Positions 1 through 7,821 of a DNA stretch of 64,000 nt are shown here, one piece after another (position 1 is the stretch's first letter; every line of letters begins with the position of its first letter). Made by a program: the position numbers and the translations under genes. Origin of the DNA: Undibacterium hunanense (GTDB taxonomy: Bacteria > Pseudomonadota > Gammaproteobacteria > Burkholderiales > Burkholderiaceae_D); contig NZ_JACOGF010000015.1 in assembly GCF_014284335.1 (NCBI RefSeq), positions 1-64,000 on the forward strand, in the 5' to 3' direction. The notes under the pieces were generated by a model that was not told the origin of the DNA, searched no databases, and worked only from the letters and a program-made list of their open reading frames with translations.

Positions 1-217
1 TGGGCAAACGAGGTCCGCGTTCGCCTTCAAGATCAATGGTGCGGCAGAATACCAGCTGACCCCGCATTTATTCCTGGGAGGCCGTTTAACGGCAGACAAC
101 TCGGGAGACTTCAACGATGCGGCGGCGACGGTGTACCTGCGCTATAGTTTCGAGACCAGAAAGTCCCCGGTTGCCTTCCCACCGGTTACTCCTAAACCTT
201 ATTATTCTGGAAATTAA
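1..217 (+). CDS. bcsC: Cellulose synthase outer-membrane subunit BcsC, C-terminal fragment
   Basis: Frame 2 is open from the window edge to TAA at 215-217, giving the last 71 residues of a larger protein. The segment has the look of the outer-membrane barrel end of BcsC: it contains LFLGGRLTADNSGDFNDA and a closing strand VYLRYSFE, the typical terminal beta-strand of an outer-membrane protein, followed by a short Pro-rich tail. BcsC is the TPR-plus-barrel protein that carries cellulose across the periplasm and outer membrane. The gene start and the TPR part lie outside the window. The next gene starts 3 bp downstream, so the two are almost certainly co-transcribed. Barrel identity is recognised from motif similarity; a generic outer-membrane protein is the alternative. 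Confidence 0.7.
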   Translation, partial: GQTRSAFAFKINGAAEYQLTPHLFLGGRLTADNSGDFNDAAATVYLRYSFETRKSPVAFPPVTPKPYYSGN

Positions 218-220
218 ATC

Positions 221-670
221 GTGAAAGCCACCACCTCCTTATTTCTCTCACCATCAAGACTGGCATCCATGTTGGGTGCCGCTTTGCTGGTCTGGTCTGC
301 CGCTGCACTGGCGCAAGACCCGAACGCAGAAGGCCGCAGGTTCCTGGCAGAAGGTAATACCAGTGACGCCAGCAAGAAATTTGCCGAAGCCGCCAAGGTC
401 AATCCCTTTGATGCTTCTGCCCTGAACAACCAGGCGGTGGCACTGGCCGCCCAGGGCGATAGCGAAAAAGCCCTGAACCTGCTGGAAAGAGCCAATCGCC
501 TGAGCCCCAATCGCGCCGATATTGCCGCCAATCTGAATGAATTACGTAACTGGATGAACCGCAATAGCCCGCAGATTGCCGCCGTCCAGAGAAAAGCCCC
601 GGTACCCGGTGCCTACCCCATACAAGGGGGCGATATCCCGCCGGAACCGCCACCATTGTGGAAGAAATGA
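221..670 (+). CDS. Small exported TPR protein of the cellulose operon
   Basis: 149 residues from a GTG start placed 3 bp after the bcsC stop, so translation is probably coupled. Residues 1-31 form a signal peptide ending in AALAQ. Residues about 35-110 hold two TPR-like helical pairs (GRRFLAEGNTSDASKKFAEA and an ALNNQAVALAAQGDSEKALNLL-type repeat), so the mature protein is a small periplasmic scaffold. The C-terminus is Pro-rich (PPEPPPLWKK). Position directly after bcsC suggests a helper in cellulose secretion or in its periplasmic complex; this is inferred from context only. No enzyme motif is present. Confidence 0.75.
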   Translation: MKATTSLFLSPSRLASMLGAALLVWSAAALAQDPNAEGRRFLAEGNTSDASKKFAEAAKVNPFDASALNNQAVALAAQGDSEKALNLLERANRLSPNRADIAANLNELRNWMNRNSPQIAAVQRKAPVPGAYPIQGGDIPPEPPPLWKK

Positions 671-902
671 GAAAAATGCATAAGTAAATAACGGCAACAT
701 CCTTGCAAATTGCCTGATTTTGATGCACTATTGACTCGGATAGCCCTTACCAAAGGGCAAAACAAGGCAAAAACAATTATTTAATCAATCATTGATATGA
801 AACACGTTGTTTTCTTTTTCTTCTTTTACTTTAGCTATTCCAGGCCAACGGCGGTGGGAAGACGGTAAGCACTCGAAGAAAAAGCGCTAAACCAGAATTC
901 TA
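671..902. other. Intergenic region upstream of terminator, no gene seen
   Basis: AT-rich DNA after the cellulose operon. It contains a small hairpin (GCCCTT/AAGGGC around 743-758) and a GC-richer stretch at 842-892 that lies just before the terminator at 903-932. It could be the long 3' UTR of the cellulose operon or a small RNA ending at the terminator. No known riboswitch consensus could be matched by eye. Confidence 0.3.
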
Positions 903-932
903 AAAAACCGCCCGATCAGGCGGTTTTTTTTT
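903..932 (+). terminator. Intrinsic terminator
   Basis: Stem AAAACCGCC / GGCGGTTTT with a short loop, followed by a run of T. It ends the transcript that includes the cellulose genes or a short RNA from the preceding intergenic region. Confidence 0.85.
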
Positions 933-974
933 GCCTGAATTTTTTACAGAATAAACGTAACGCATAAAAGCAAG

Positions 975-1110
975 ACCTCTCAACACAGAGACACGGAGAC
1001 ACAGAGAAAGACAAGAGAAGGGCGAGCCAGTGGGAAAGGCATCGGCACTCTTAGTTATACGAACGTACTCTATGCCCCTCTGTGTCTCTATGCTTCTGTG
1101 GTGAGATTTT
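975..1110. repeat. Palindromic repeat unit 1 (CACAGAGACACGGAGACACAGAG type)
   Basis: About 136 bp bounded by imperfect terminal inverted repeats: the left end reads CTCAACACAGAGACACGGAG and the right end is its approximate complement ending CTGTGGTGAG. The core between the arms differs from that of unit 2. The unit has no coding capacity beyond shadow frames. Confidence 0.75.
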
Positions 1111-1121
1111 GGGTAAATCAA

Positions 1122-1251
1122 AACCTCTCAACACAGAGACACCGAGACACAGAGAAAGGCAAGAGAAGAGCTGATGAGTGTGATGATATGGAAACTCTCT
1201 TGGTTTTTCTCTGTGCTACCTCTGTGTCTCCGTGCCTCTGTGGTGAGATTT
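1122..1251. repeat. Palindromic repeat unit 2, tandem with unit 1
   Basis: Same terminal arms as unit 1 (CTCAACACAGAGACACCGAG at the left, CTCCGTGCCTCTGTGGTGAG at the right) in the same orientation, starting about 11 bp after unit 1. The cores are different. Two copies side by side make a long potential hairpin region in the leader of the DAHP synthase gene. Confidence 0.75.
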
Positions 1252-1326
1252 CAGGTCTTTAACAGTTTTCTAGTTTTCTTATTTTAATTTTCTTATTTAA
1301 ATTTTTAGTATCTGACAGGAGTTAAC

Positions 1327-2388
1327 ATGCAGCGCACCGACGATTTACGTATACGCGAGATGAAGGAACTGGTTCCACCATCGCATTTGATCCGTGAATT
1401 TGCCTGTTCCGAAAAAGCTTCGGAAACCGCAGCCAATGCCCGCACTGCCTTGCATCGCATCTTGCACGGGCAGGATGACAGACTGATGGTCGTCATCGGC
1501 CCTTGTTCCATCCACGACACCAAGGCAGCGATGGAATATGCCCATAGACTGGCCGCAGAACGTGGCCGTTTTGCCGGTGAACTGGAAATCATCATGCGCG
1601 TGTATTTTGAAAAACCACGCACCACCGTCGGCTGGAAAGGTCTGATCAACGACCCCTACCTCGACAACAGCTTCCGCATCAATGACGGCCTGCGTATTGC
1701 CCGTGAACTGCTGCTCAACATCAATGAACTGGGCTTGCCGGCCGGTACCGAATACCTCGACGTCATCAGTCCGCAATACATCGCCGACCTGATCAGTTGG
1801 GGCGCGATCGGTGCCCGCACGACTGAATCGCAGGTACACAGGGAACTGGCATCTGGCCTGTCGTGCCCGGTCGGCTTTAAAAACGGTACCGATGGCAATG
1901 TCAAAATTGCTGTTGACGCCATCAAGGCTTCGTCACAGCCGCATCATTTTTTATCCGTCACCAAGGGCGGCCATTCAGCCATCGTATCCACCAATGGCAA
2001 TGAAGACTGCCACATCATCCTGCGCGGTGGCAAAACACCTAACTACGATGCAGCCAGTGTTGATGCCGCCTGCAAAGACATTGCCAACAGTGGCCTGGCA
2101 TCACGCCTGATGATCGATGCATCGCATGCCAATAGTTCCAAGAACCCGGCCAACCAGATTCCTGTCTGCGCCGACATCGCCAAACAAATCGCCGAAGGCG
2201 ATACCCGCATCGTCGGCGTCATGATCGAATCCCACCTCGTCGCCGGTCGCCAGGACCTGGTGCAAGGCAAAGAACTGGTCTACGGCCAATCCGTCACCGA
2301 CGGCTGCATAGACTGGGACTCCAGCATCCAGGTACTGGAAGGCCTGGCCGAAGCGGTCAAGCAAAGGCGTTTGAAGCAGGCGTATTGA
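1327..2388 (+). CDS. aroG: 3-deoxy-7-phosphoheptulonate synthase, class I (AroG/AroF type)
   Basis: 353 residues, close to the usual 350 of the E. coli enzymes. It condenses phosphoenolpyruvate and erythrose 4-phosphate into DAHP, the first step of aromatic amino-acid synthesis, in the cytosol. Family landmarks run in order: VVIGPCSIHD near residue 57, the EKPRTTVGWKGLINDP loop near 98, AGTEYLD near 138, GARTTESQVHRELASG near 159, the KNGTDG segment near 181, and DASHANSSKNP with the metal-ligand His near 264. The ATG at 1327 has an AGGAG ribosome-binding site 7 bp upstream. Which aromatic amino acid inhibits it cannot be read from sequence with certainty. The leader contains two palindromic repeat units. 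Confidence 0.95.
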   Translation: MQRTDDLRIREMKELVPPSHLIREFACSEKASETAANARTALHRILHGQDDRLMVVIGPCSIHDTKAAMEYAHRLAAERGRFAGELEIIMRVYFEKPRTTVGWKGLINDPYLDNSFRINDGLRIARELLLNINELGLPAGTEYLDVISPQYIADLISWGAIGARTTESQVHRELASGLSCPVGFKNGTDGNVKIAVDAIKASSQPHHFLSVTKGGHSAIVSTNGNEDCHIILRGGKTPNYDAASVDAACKDIANSGLASRLMIDASHANSSKNPANQIPVCADIAKQIAEGDTRIVGVMIESHLVAGRQDLVQGKELVYGQSVTDGCIDWDSSIQVLEGLAEAVKQRRLKQAY

Positions 2389-2473
2389 AATTACCAGACT
2401 CCGTCAGGGTATAGGGTTACTCCGGTCATGACGGCATGAATAAGCTTTTAGGGGTATTTGTGCCGTTATGAAT

Positions 2474-3292
2474 TCATGCATATGATTTCATAAAATCATA
2501 TGGGTCAGTGTATGAATCGAGCGGAGAGATTGGCAACCATTCCTTCGGAATATAAGGGCTATCGATATTGACTTCGTAACCGTGATACCAGGCAAGCTTG
2601 CTATATAAAATTGCTGGGGTACAAATCAAGCCAGCGGTGTATCCACCTTCTAACGCGTCACGTCTGGCGATATATTTGTTTGTGACCAAGATATTAATAA
2701 CTGCCTCCATCCTAGCAACATCGCCTTTAGCTAAGGCAAGATAAAATTGATGATCAATGATGAACTTTTTCTCCCTGCTCCCATTGGGTGGATTGGCAAG
2801 CAAACGTTCGCACCGGTCACCAAGAACATCCCATTCTCCGCGAAGTCCTACAAAAAATTGCTTGGTCCAATAATCGTATCGCCCTGTATTGTTCACGTAT
2901 TTTTCGCCAAAAGCCTGGTCGTAATTTGAATACCAACGAATTAAACTAAGATTGTCTGATACCAAGAAAAACATGCCATGTAAAGCCTTGTTCTCATTTG
3001 CCATCGTTCCAGCGGTTTGATTAAAAGGTGGCTGAGTCAAAATAAATGCTAACTTGCTGTGCACATAAAACCAATTTTTAAGCTCAGCCAAATTTTCAGT
3101 ATGAAACCAAGACGAAATGCCTTTTGCGGTTGCGAAGCTACTGAGTCGCAGAATACAACTAGAGGCGTTATCCTCATTCGCACTAATTCGATTGTTTAAA
3201 GAAAGGATTCGTTCAGGTTGAAAACTGTCCCCGTTGAGGTGTTCATCAGTGTGGGTTAGTCGAGCCAATGCTTTTTCATTGAGAATCGTCAT
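2474..3292 (-). CDS. Imm49-like immunity family protein
   Basis: 272 residues, no signal peptide and no membrane segment. The overall pattern resembles the Imm49 family: a helical protein with a central KFIIDHQFYLALAKGD stretch and a C-terminal part with YEVNIDSPYIPKEWLP. Imm49 proteins are cytosolic antidotes in polymorphic toxin systems and bind a partner toxin. No toxin gene lies directly beside it: the left neighbour is DAHP synthase (convergent) and the right neighbour is a divergent CPBP protease gene. The AT-rich composition differs from the DAHP synthase gene and suggests horizontal acquisition. The DUF4157 toxin-like gene 1.1 kb to the right is a possible but unproven partner. The assignment is from memory of the family, so it is tentative. 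Confidence 0.6.
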   Translation of the reverse strand: MTILNEKALARLTHTDEHLNGDSFQPERILSLNNRISANEDNASSCILRLSSFATAKGISSWFHTENLAELKNWFYVHSKLAFILTQPPFNQTAGTMANENKALHGMFFLVSDNLSLIRWYSNYDQAFGEKYVNNTGRYDYWTKQFFVGLRGEWDVLGDRCERLLANPPNGSREKKFIIDHQFYLALAKGDVARMEAVINILVTNKYIARRDALEGGYTAGLICTPAILYSKLAWYHGYEVNIDSPYIPKEWLPISPLDSYTDPYDFMKSYA

Positions 3293-3434
3293 ATGAAGGT
3301 AATTTTTCTATTGAATACATATTATGATCTTGGGGTTCGAAGATTTGAGCAAGGATATCCATGCTTTGCAAAGCAGTCTGCGCAGATGTTATTAGTCTAA
3401 TGTAATCGCACGCATATGGGATATCTCACAGACA

Positions 3435-4196
3435 ATGCATTTGCAGTTTTTAACGTACAGCACATTCAAGCCAATGAAATTTTTTGAGTATGTAAAGCGC
3501 GAAAGCGGCGATTTCAAACGGTTTCTCGTTCATCCACAAAGACGTAAGCCCAATACGGAAAGCCTGACAGCAATTGGCGCACGTTTGCTATTTTTGTTGG
3601 CGCTGACACTTCTTTTCGGTATTTTTATCTCTGTGTTGAGCACCGAATTTTTCATGGACTGGGCAGGTGCAGAATCAAAGATGGATATGAAAGCGAAATA
3701 TCTGCCCACCCGTGAGTTGCTTATGGTGATTTTATTTGCGCCCGTTATGGAAGAATTGATTTTTCGTGCGGGATTGCGCAAGGCAAAATACAGCTTGTTC
3801 GTTTGCCCACCGTTGCTTGCGCTGGCCTTATTGGCGCACAAAGTAGCTCTGGTTCTGGCGATAGTAATATGCGCGATTGCCATCATCGATTTTTTTGTAA
3901 GAAAACGTGCAGATGTTGAAGCGAAAACTGCACTTAAATTTGCGCGTGCCCGTAGCTACTTGCTTCGTTTTCCCTGGATATTCTGGTTTTATAGCCTGTG
4001 CTTTGGCTTTGTGCATATGTCGAACTACACCGTATCCGGAACACCAGGTTTGCTGATGATTGTTATCGTCGCCCCACAATTTTTTGCGGGATTGGCGGTT
4101 GGTTACCTGCGCTTGCGCAATGGCATTCTAAGCGGCATGATTTTGCACGCTTCGTATAATTGCGTGCTGGTGGCAATATCAATGGCTGCCCGGTGA
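3435..4196 (+). CDS. CPBP-family intramembrane metalloprotease (Rce1/Abi type)
   Basis: 253 residues (240 if the ATG at 3474 is used; neither start has a clear ribosome-binding site). Several membrane helices are visible (about residues 48-70, 96-105, 122-150, 175-192, 205-222, 235-250). The three conserved CPBP motifs are present: EELIFR at 106-111 (EExxxR), FGFVHMSN near 193-200 and HASYN near 240-244. These residues form the metal-binding active site of type II CAAX protease-like enzymes, which in bacteria act in bacteriocin maturation or self-immunity. It lies between an immunity-like gene and a toxin-like gene, which fits such a role; substrate is unknown. Confidence 0.85.
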   Translation: MHLQFLTYSTFKPMKFFEYVKRESGDFKRFLVHPQRRKPNTESLTAIGARLLFLLALTLLFGIFISVLSTEFFMDWAGAESKMDMKAKYLPTRELLMVILFAPVMEELIFRAGLRKAKYSLFVCPPLLALALLAHKVALVLAIVICAIAIIDFFVRKRADVEAKTALKFARARSYLLRFPWIFWFYSLCFGFVHMSNYTVSGTPGLLMIVIVAPQFFAGLAVGYLRLRNGILSGMILHASYNCVLVAISMAAR

Positions 4197-4202
4197 TTCT
4201 TG

Positions 4203-4340
4203 TTCAATTCACGACCGTCCGATATTGCAAGCCAGCTTGCTATTGGTGCCAACCTCATCACCACCACACGTACACTGGCATTCAAGGATGCAGAATGTAC
4301 CGGCAAAGACATGAGCTGGGACTGTGAACTTACCGAATAA
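4203..4340 (+). pseudogene. Possible 3' gene remnant
   Basis: An open stretch of 45 codons runs in the same frame as the CPBP gene directly after its TGA and ends at TAA 4338-4340 (…ECTGKDMSWDCELTE). It contains two Cys and has normal codon use but no ATG near its beginning; a TTG at 4200 is the only candidate start. It may be the tail of a deleted gene. No family recognised. Confidence 0.25.
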
Positions 4341-4417
4341 AGTTATTTATCTAAGCCAAAAAAGTTATAAAATGGTTAGCAAATTCAACTATTTGTTATG
4401 ATTCTCTGAGGCAAGCG

Positions 4418-6283
4418 ATGCGTATCACCACACCTGTACAGCAAGCCAGCCAACAGAAAAATCAAGCTGAACCTGTATCTCAGCGCCTATCTACAGTGGT
4501 TGATGCCCGCCCGCAAGCTTTGATGCACAGGCAAATACAAGAGCGGGCGAACAATAGCCCTCAAGCTGTGGCGCAAGCTCAATTGCAAAAAAAGGCTGAC
4601 AATAGTCCGCAAGCCAGGCAACTCAAGGCGCATAGCGACTTGCTGCAAGCCAGACCCACCACCGCGCAGCGCCAAGTACAACAAACGGCGCCAGCATCCA
4701 CCGCAAATAAAACCGGCATGCCCAACCAGTTGAAGACGGGTATCGAATCCCTGTCTGGTATGAGCATGGATCATGTGCGGGTGCACTATAACTCTGCACA
4801 ACCAGCGCAATTGAATGCCCATGCGTATGCGCAAGGCAGCGATATCCATGTTGCGCCAGGCCAGGAAAAACACTTGCCGCATGAGGCCTGGCACGTGGTA
4901 CAGCAGGCACAAGGGCGAGTGCGCCCCACCATGCAAATGAAAGGCGCAACACCGGTCAATGATGATACCGGGCTGGAAGCGGAGGCTGATGTCATGGGTG
5001 CGCGGGCGCTGCAGATGGCGGCAATGCCTGTTACAGAAGGTATTTCTCCCAACTTCATGCAAGCAAATAATGTCGCTCCAGTTGGTAAAGGCAGCGTGCA
5101 AAGAAAGCTGATGATTGGCAGTGAACCTTATTCCTACCAGGAAGACACGGAAAAGGTTCACAACACCGCCCCGGATAAGGAAAGCAGCTTCATTCCTTTG
5201 GTCAAGCCCAAGGCGAAAGAATGGTCATCGGACGCATGGAAAAGGCAGTACACGAACGTAGGTGAATTCCAGAACCATATATCTGGGCAGCCAGTCAATT
5301 GTGGGTTGTTTCCGTCTCTGGGCTTGTGGTATCGACTGCCATTTAATCCGGGAACGCCTTTTGTTTTGGCAGAAAACCACGAAACTAAAGTGACGTCGAT
5401 CATGACAGAGAGTAACCGTAAGGGCAGCATTCTGCATGAGGGCAATGGCGTCATTCCTATCAAGTCAAAGAACGCAGCACAGAAACCTGATGATCCAGCC
5501 GGTTTTCATAAAACAGCAATGGAGTCAGTAATCGCCAAGACGCTGTTTGGCGTAACGTTTCATCCAGCTGCAAAAATGAAACCAGCAAAAAAAGCGGAGC
5601 ACGAAACGGAACTGTCTTCAGTTTGGCTAGGGAAATACGCCAATGCCCGTGTCAAAGGTAAAGACGTGCACCAAAGGCCGTACTATCAAAATGAGCGCGG
5701 CGTTAAAGTCATACTGGGTGAAAATTCAGACGTGGCTTACAGTTCAATAAACTCTATGTTAAGAGTTAAAGCACAGTTTGACGAAGAAGCAGATAAGTAT
5801 ATTAAGGCTAATGAGGTAGCAAAACCAGTACCAGCCAATTATGTAAAAGGAACAAAAGCAGCATTGAATTTGTGGTGGGCCGCGATGTTGGAAGTGAAAG
5901 ATTTGTATGCTGCACCAGTCGAGGATGCCGAGGCAATAAAAAATAAGGGAAGTGAAATTGCAACATTAAGGAAAAAACTCATTCCTAAATTAAAAAATCT
6001 ATTTAACGAGGAGTATAAGGACGAAATTGGTGGCTTGGAAAAGCGAAAAGATGCTGTTAGTTTGAAAGGACTCAATGCCGAGATGGTTGAAACCCTGGCC
6101 ATGCGGGATCTTGCCATGTTGACCGTTATCCTCAACAAGAAGAAGGACGGGTGGGGGGATCACGAAATGATCGCCATGGGTTTTGAGCATGTAAAAAACC
6201 TGCACACCCCACTGACCGATGAAGCAGAATTGCAAGTGATAACCAGGGAGAAATTTATTAGCGATAGCGAGAGCGCGCTTTAA
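4418..6283 (+). CDS. DUF4157-domain protein, putative eCIS-type effector with unknown C-terminal domain
   Basis: 621 residues. Residues 1-100 are Gln/Ala-rich and carry NNSPQAVAQ / DNSPQARQL repeats typical of leaders of DUF4157 proteins. Residues about 103-200 form the DUF4157 core: NQLKTGIESLSGMSMDHVRVHYN, an AQGSDIHVAPGQE loop and HEAWHVVQQAQGRVRPT with the HExxH zinc motif, then a GLEAEADVMG segment. Family knowledge: DUF4157 is a peptidase-like domain enriched in cargo of extracellular contractile injection systems. Residues 230-621 are a separate, Lys-rich, mostly helical region with no motif I recognise; this is the likely payload. No eCIS structural gene is seen in the window. The gene is preceded by 77 AT-rich bp and has no obvious strong ribosome-binding site. 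Confidence 0.8.
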   Translation: MRITTPVQQASQQKNQAEPVSQRLSTVVDARPQALMHRQIQERANNSPQAVAQAQLQKKADNSPQARQLKAHSDLLQARPTTAQRQVQQTAPASTANKTGMPNQLKTGIESLSGMSMDHVRVHYNSAQPAQLNAHAYAQGSDIHVAPGQEKHLPHEAWHVVQQAQGRVRPTMQMKGATPVNDDTGLEAEADVMGARALQMAAMPVTEGISPNFMQANNVAPVGKGSVQRKLMIGSEPYSYQEDTEKVHNTAPDKESSFIPLVKPKAKEWSSDAWKRQYTNVGEFQNHISGQPVNCGLFPSLGLWYRLPFNPGTPFVLAENHETKVTSIMTESNRKGSILHEGNGVIPIKSKNAAQKPDDPAGFHKTAMESVIAKTLFGVTFHPAAKMKPAKKAEHETELSSVWLGKYANARVKGKDVHQRPYYQNERGVKVILGENSDVAYSSINSMLRVKAQFDEEADKYIKANEVAKPVPANYVKGTKAALNLWWAAMLEVKDLYAAPVEDAEAIKNKGSEIATLRKKLIPKLKNLFNEEYKDEIGGLEKRKDAVSLKGLNAEMVETLAMRDLAMLTVILNKKKDGWGDHEMIAMGFEHVKNLHTPLTDEAELQVITREKFISDSESAL

Positions 6284-6469
6284 TCTTTCAATGAAAAATC
6301 ACAGAAAAAAATCTAGCCCGTAACGACCAGATTTCACCATAAAACTATATTCGAAAAAACGAATACAGTTGATCTTGATGCCATTCACCCTCCTCGGCGA
6401 AGCCCGGTACTTGCTTTTGTATAGTCGAAACTATGCAAGCAGGTCTGGTTTATTGAGGTACGCGCTTAC

Positions 6470-7159
6470 TCAAAACCTCTTCGTCAACGTCATCTGGTCC
6501 CCTTCGCGGCGCATTTCCATGCGGTTGAGGAAGGACATGCCCAGCAGGGGGATGGTCAGGCCTTTTTCTATGACGGAGGCTTCGACCTGGTGTAATTCGA
6601 CGTCGCCGATCTTGATGGTGTCGATCTTGACCAGGTAGGTGTCCACCAGGCCGCCGGCGGTGTTGGCGCGGCCGGGGCGGCCTTCTTTATATTTCAGCCC
6701 CATTTTGACGGCTTCGCTGGCGGGCAGGGCGATCAGGCTGGCACCGGTGTCGACCAGCATGCTGACGCTGACGCCGTTGATGACGGCAGGCGCCATGAAA
6801 TGGCCACGGTCACCGGCTTTCAGGATGACGGAATTGCCGGAACTGGCGGCAGAATGGTGGACTGCCTGGCCGATGATCAGTACCTGGCGTTTGCCGTTGA
6901 TGACGACGGTGGCAGATTCACGGTCCGCTTCGACCAGTTTGCTGTCACCATTGATGGTGGCACCGACTGAATAGGTTTTGGGGGCTGCGCCATCCACGAC
7001 CAGAATGGCTTTTCCGGGAAACAGGCCAACTACGCCGATATCGGTCGCCAGGCTGCTGCCTGTTATGGTCAGCATTGAAAGCGCTGCGGCTATCGTCAGT
7101 ATGGCTTTGCGGGCTGGAAGGCGTGGTACACATAAGCGTGGTACATATGTCAGGCGCAT
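6470..7159 (-). CDS. Retropepsin-like clan AA aspartic protease (TIGR02281 type)
   Basis: 229 residues. The N-terminus has a basic stretch followed by a hydrophobic signal or anchor segment (about 18-38), so the enzyme should face the periplasm. Residues about 118-225 form a single retropepsin domain with the catalytic DTGAS motif (Asp137), NGVSVSMLV before it and the late flap motif LLGMSFLNRM near 205-214. Such enzymes act as homodimers with one Asp from each chain. The start follows the yajQ stop by 6 bp, so the two genes form an operon. The region between the signal segment and the protease domain is a small beta-rich module (VVGLFPGKAILVVDG). Confidence 0.88.
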   Translation of the reverse strand: MRLTYVPRLCVPRLPARKAILTIAAALSMLTITGSSLATDIGVVGLFPGKAILVVDGAAPKTYSVGATINGDSKLVEADRESATVVINGKRQVLIIGQAVHHSAASSGNSVILKAGDRGHFMAPAVINGVSVSMLVDTGASLIALPASEAVKMGLKYKEGRPGRANTAGGLVDTYLVKIDTIKIGDVELHQVEASVIEKGLTIPLLGMSFLNRMEMRREGDQMTLTKRF

Positions 7160-7165
7160 GGTGGC

Positions 7166-7651
7166 TTAATCCCTGAAGTTGTTGAATTCCAGTGGCAAAT
7201 CCTTGATTTCTTTGCGCAGCATGGCCATGGCACCCTGCAGATCATCGCGCTTGGCGCCGGTGACACGTACGGAATCACCCTGTATGCTAGCCTGCACTTT
7301 AAGCTTGCTGTCCTTGATGGCTTTGACAATTTTCTTGGCATCTTCGGTTTCTATACCGTTTTTGACCTTGATGCCTTGCTTGACCTTGTCACCGCCAATT
7401 TTTTCGATCTTGCCCAGATCCAGGAAGCGCACGTCGACATTGCGTTTGGCCAGGGTCATCGTCAATTCGGTACGGACCTGGTCGAGATGAAATTCAGAAT
7501 CGCCATAAATAGTCAGTTCACGGTCTTTTTGCTCTACCTTGGCGCTGCTGCCTTTGAGGTCAAAGCGGTTGGTGACCACTTTGTTGGTCTGGTCAATGGC
7601 ATTCTTGACATCCACCATGTTGGCTTCGGATACGGTATCAAATGAGGGCAT
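7166..7651 (-). CDS. yajQ: YajQ-family nucleotide-binding protein
   Basis: 161 residues from the ATG at 7651, which has AGGAAG 7 bp upstream; the frame is open further 5' but the extension lacks a ribosome-binding site. Family landmarks are the N-terminal [16 protein letters not shown] near 31, [17 protein letters not shown] near 79 and the C-terminal [11 protein letters not shown]. YajQ has two ferredoxin-like folds; in Xanthomonas a homologue binds cyclic di-GMP and tunes transcription. A cellulose-synthesis operon nearby (also c-di-GMP controlled) is suggestive but not linked physically. Divergent from murB. Confidence 0.95.
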   Translation of the reverse strand: MPSFDTVSEANMVDVKNAIDQTNKVVTNRFDLKGSSAKVEQKDRELTIYGDSEFHLDQVRTELTMTLAKRNVDVRFLDLGKIEKIGGDKVKQGIKVKNGIETEDAKKIVKAIKDSKLKVQASIQGDSVRVTGAKRDDLQGAMAMLRKEIKDLPLEFNNFRD

Positions 7652-7806
7652 GGTTGCTTCCTTGCTAAAAATATGAATTGAGGACCTGATCAAAACTGCC
7701 ATAGCGAGGTGTCGCAAGGCTTTGGGGCAATTTCGAGTCTGTCCTGTGTCTGTCCTATAAGTAGCTGCATTTTAGCAAATGCAAGCAAGCTAAAGAGCGC
7801 TAAGGC

Positions 7807-7812
7807 TATAAT
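7807..7812 (+). promoter_or_regulatory. Candidate -10 element for murB
   Basis: A perfect TATAAT lies only 9 bp before the murB ATG. A start site about 6-7 bp downstream would leave an mRNA with almost no 5' leader. No good -35 element is seen at 17 bp. Confidence 0.4.
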
Positions 7813-7821
7813 TTCGGGCAT

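Noticed and set aside
842..932. Riboswitch (e.g. c-di-GMP type) before aroG or after the cellulose genes
   Set aside because: A terminator is present, but the conserved nucleotides of known classes could not be aligned by eye.
2474..6283. Imm49-like gene and DUF4157 gene as a proven toxin-immunity pair
   Set aside because: They are on opposite strands, 1.1 kb apart with another gene between; only proximity supports a link, so it is left as a hypothesis.
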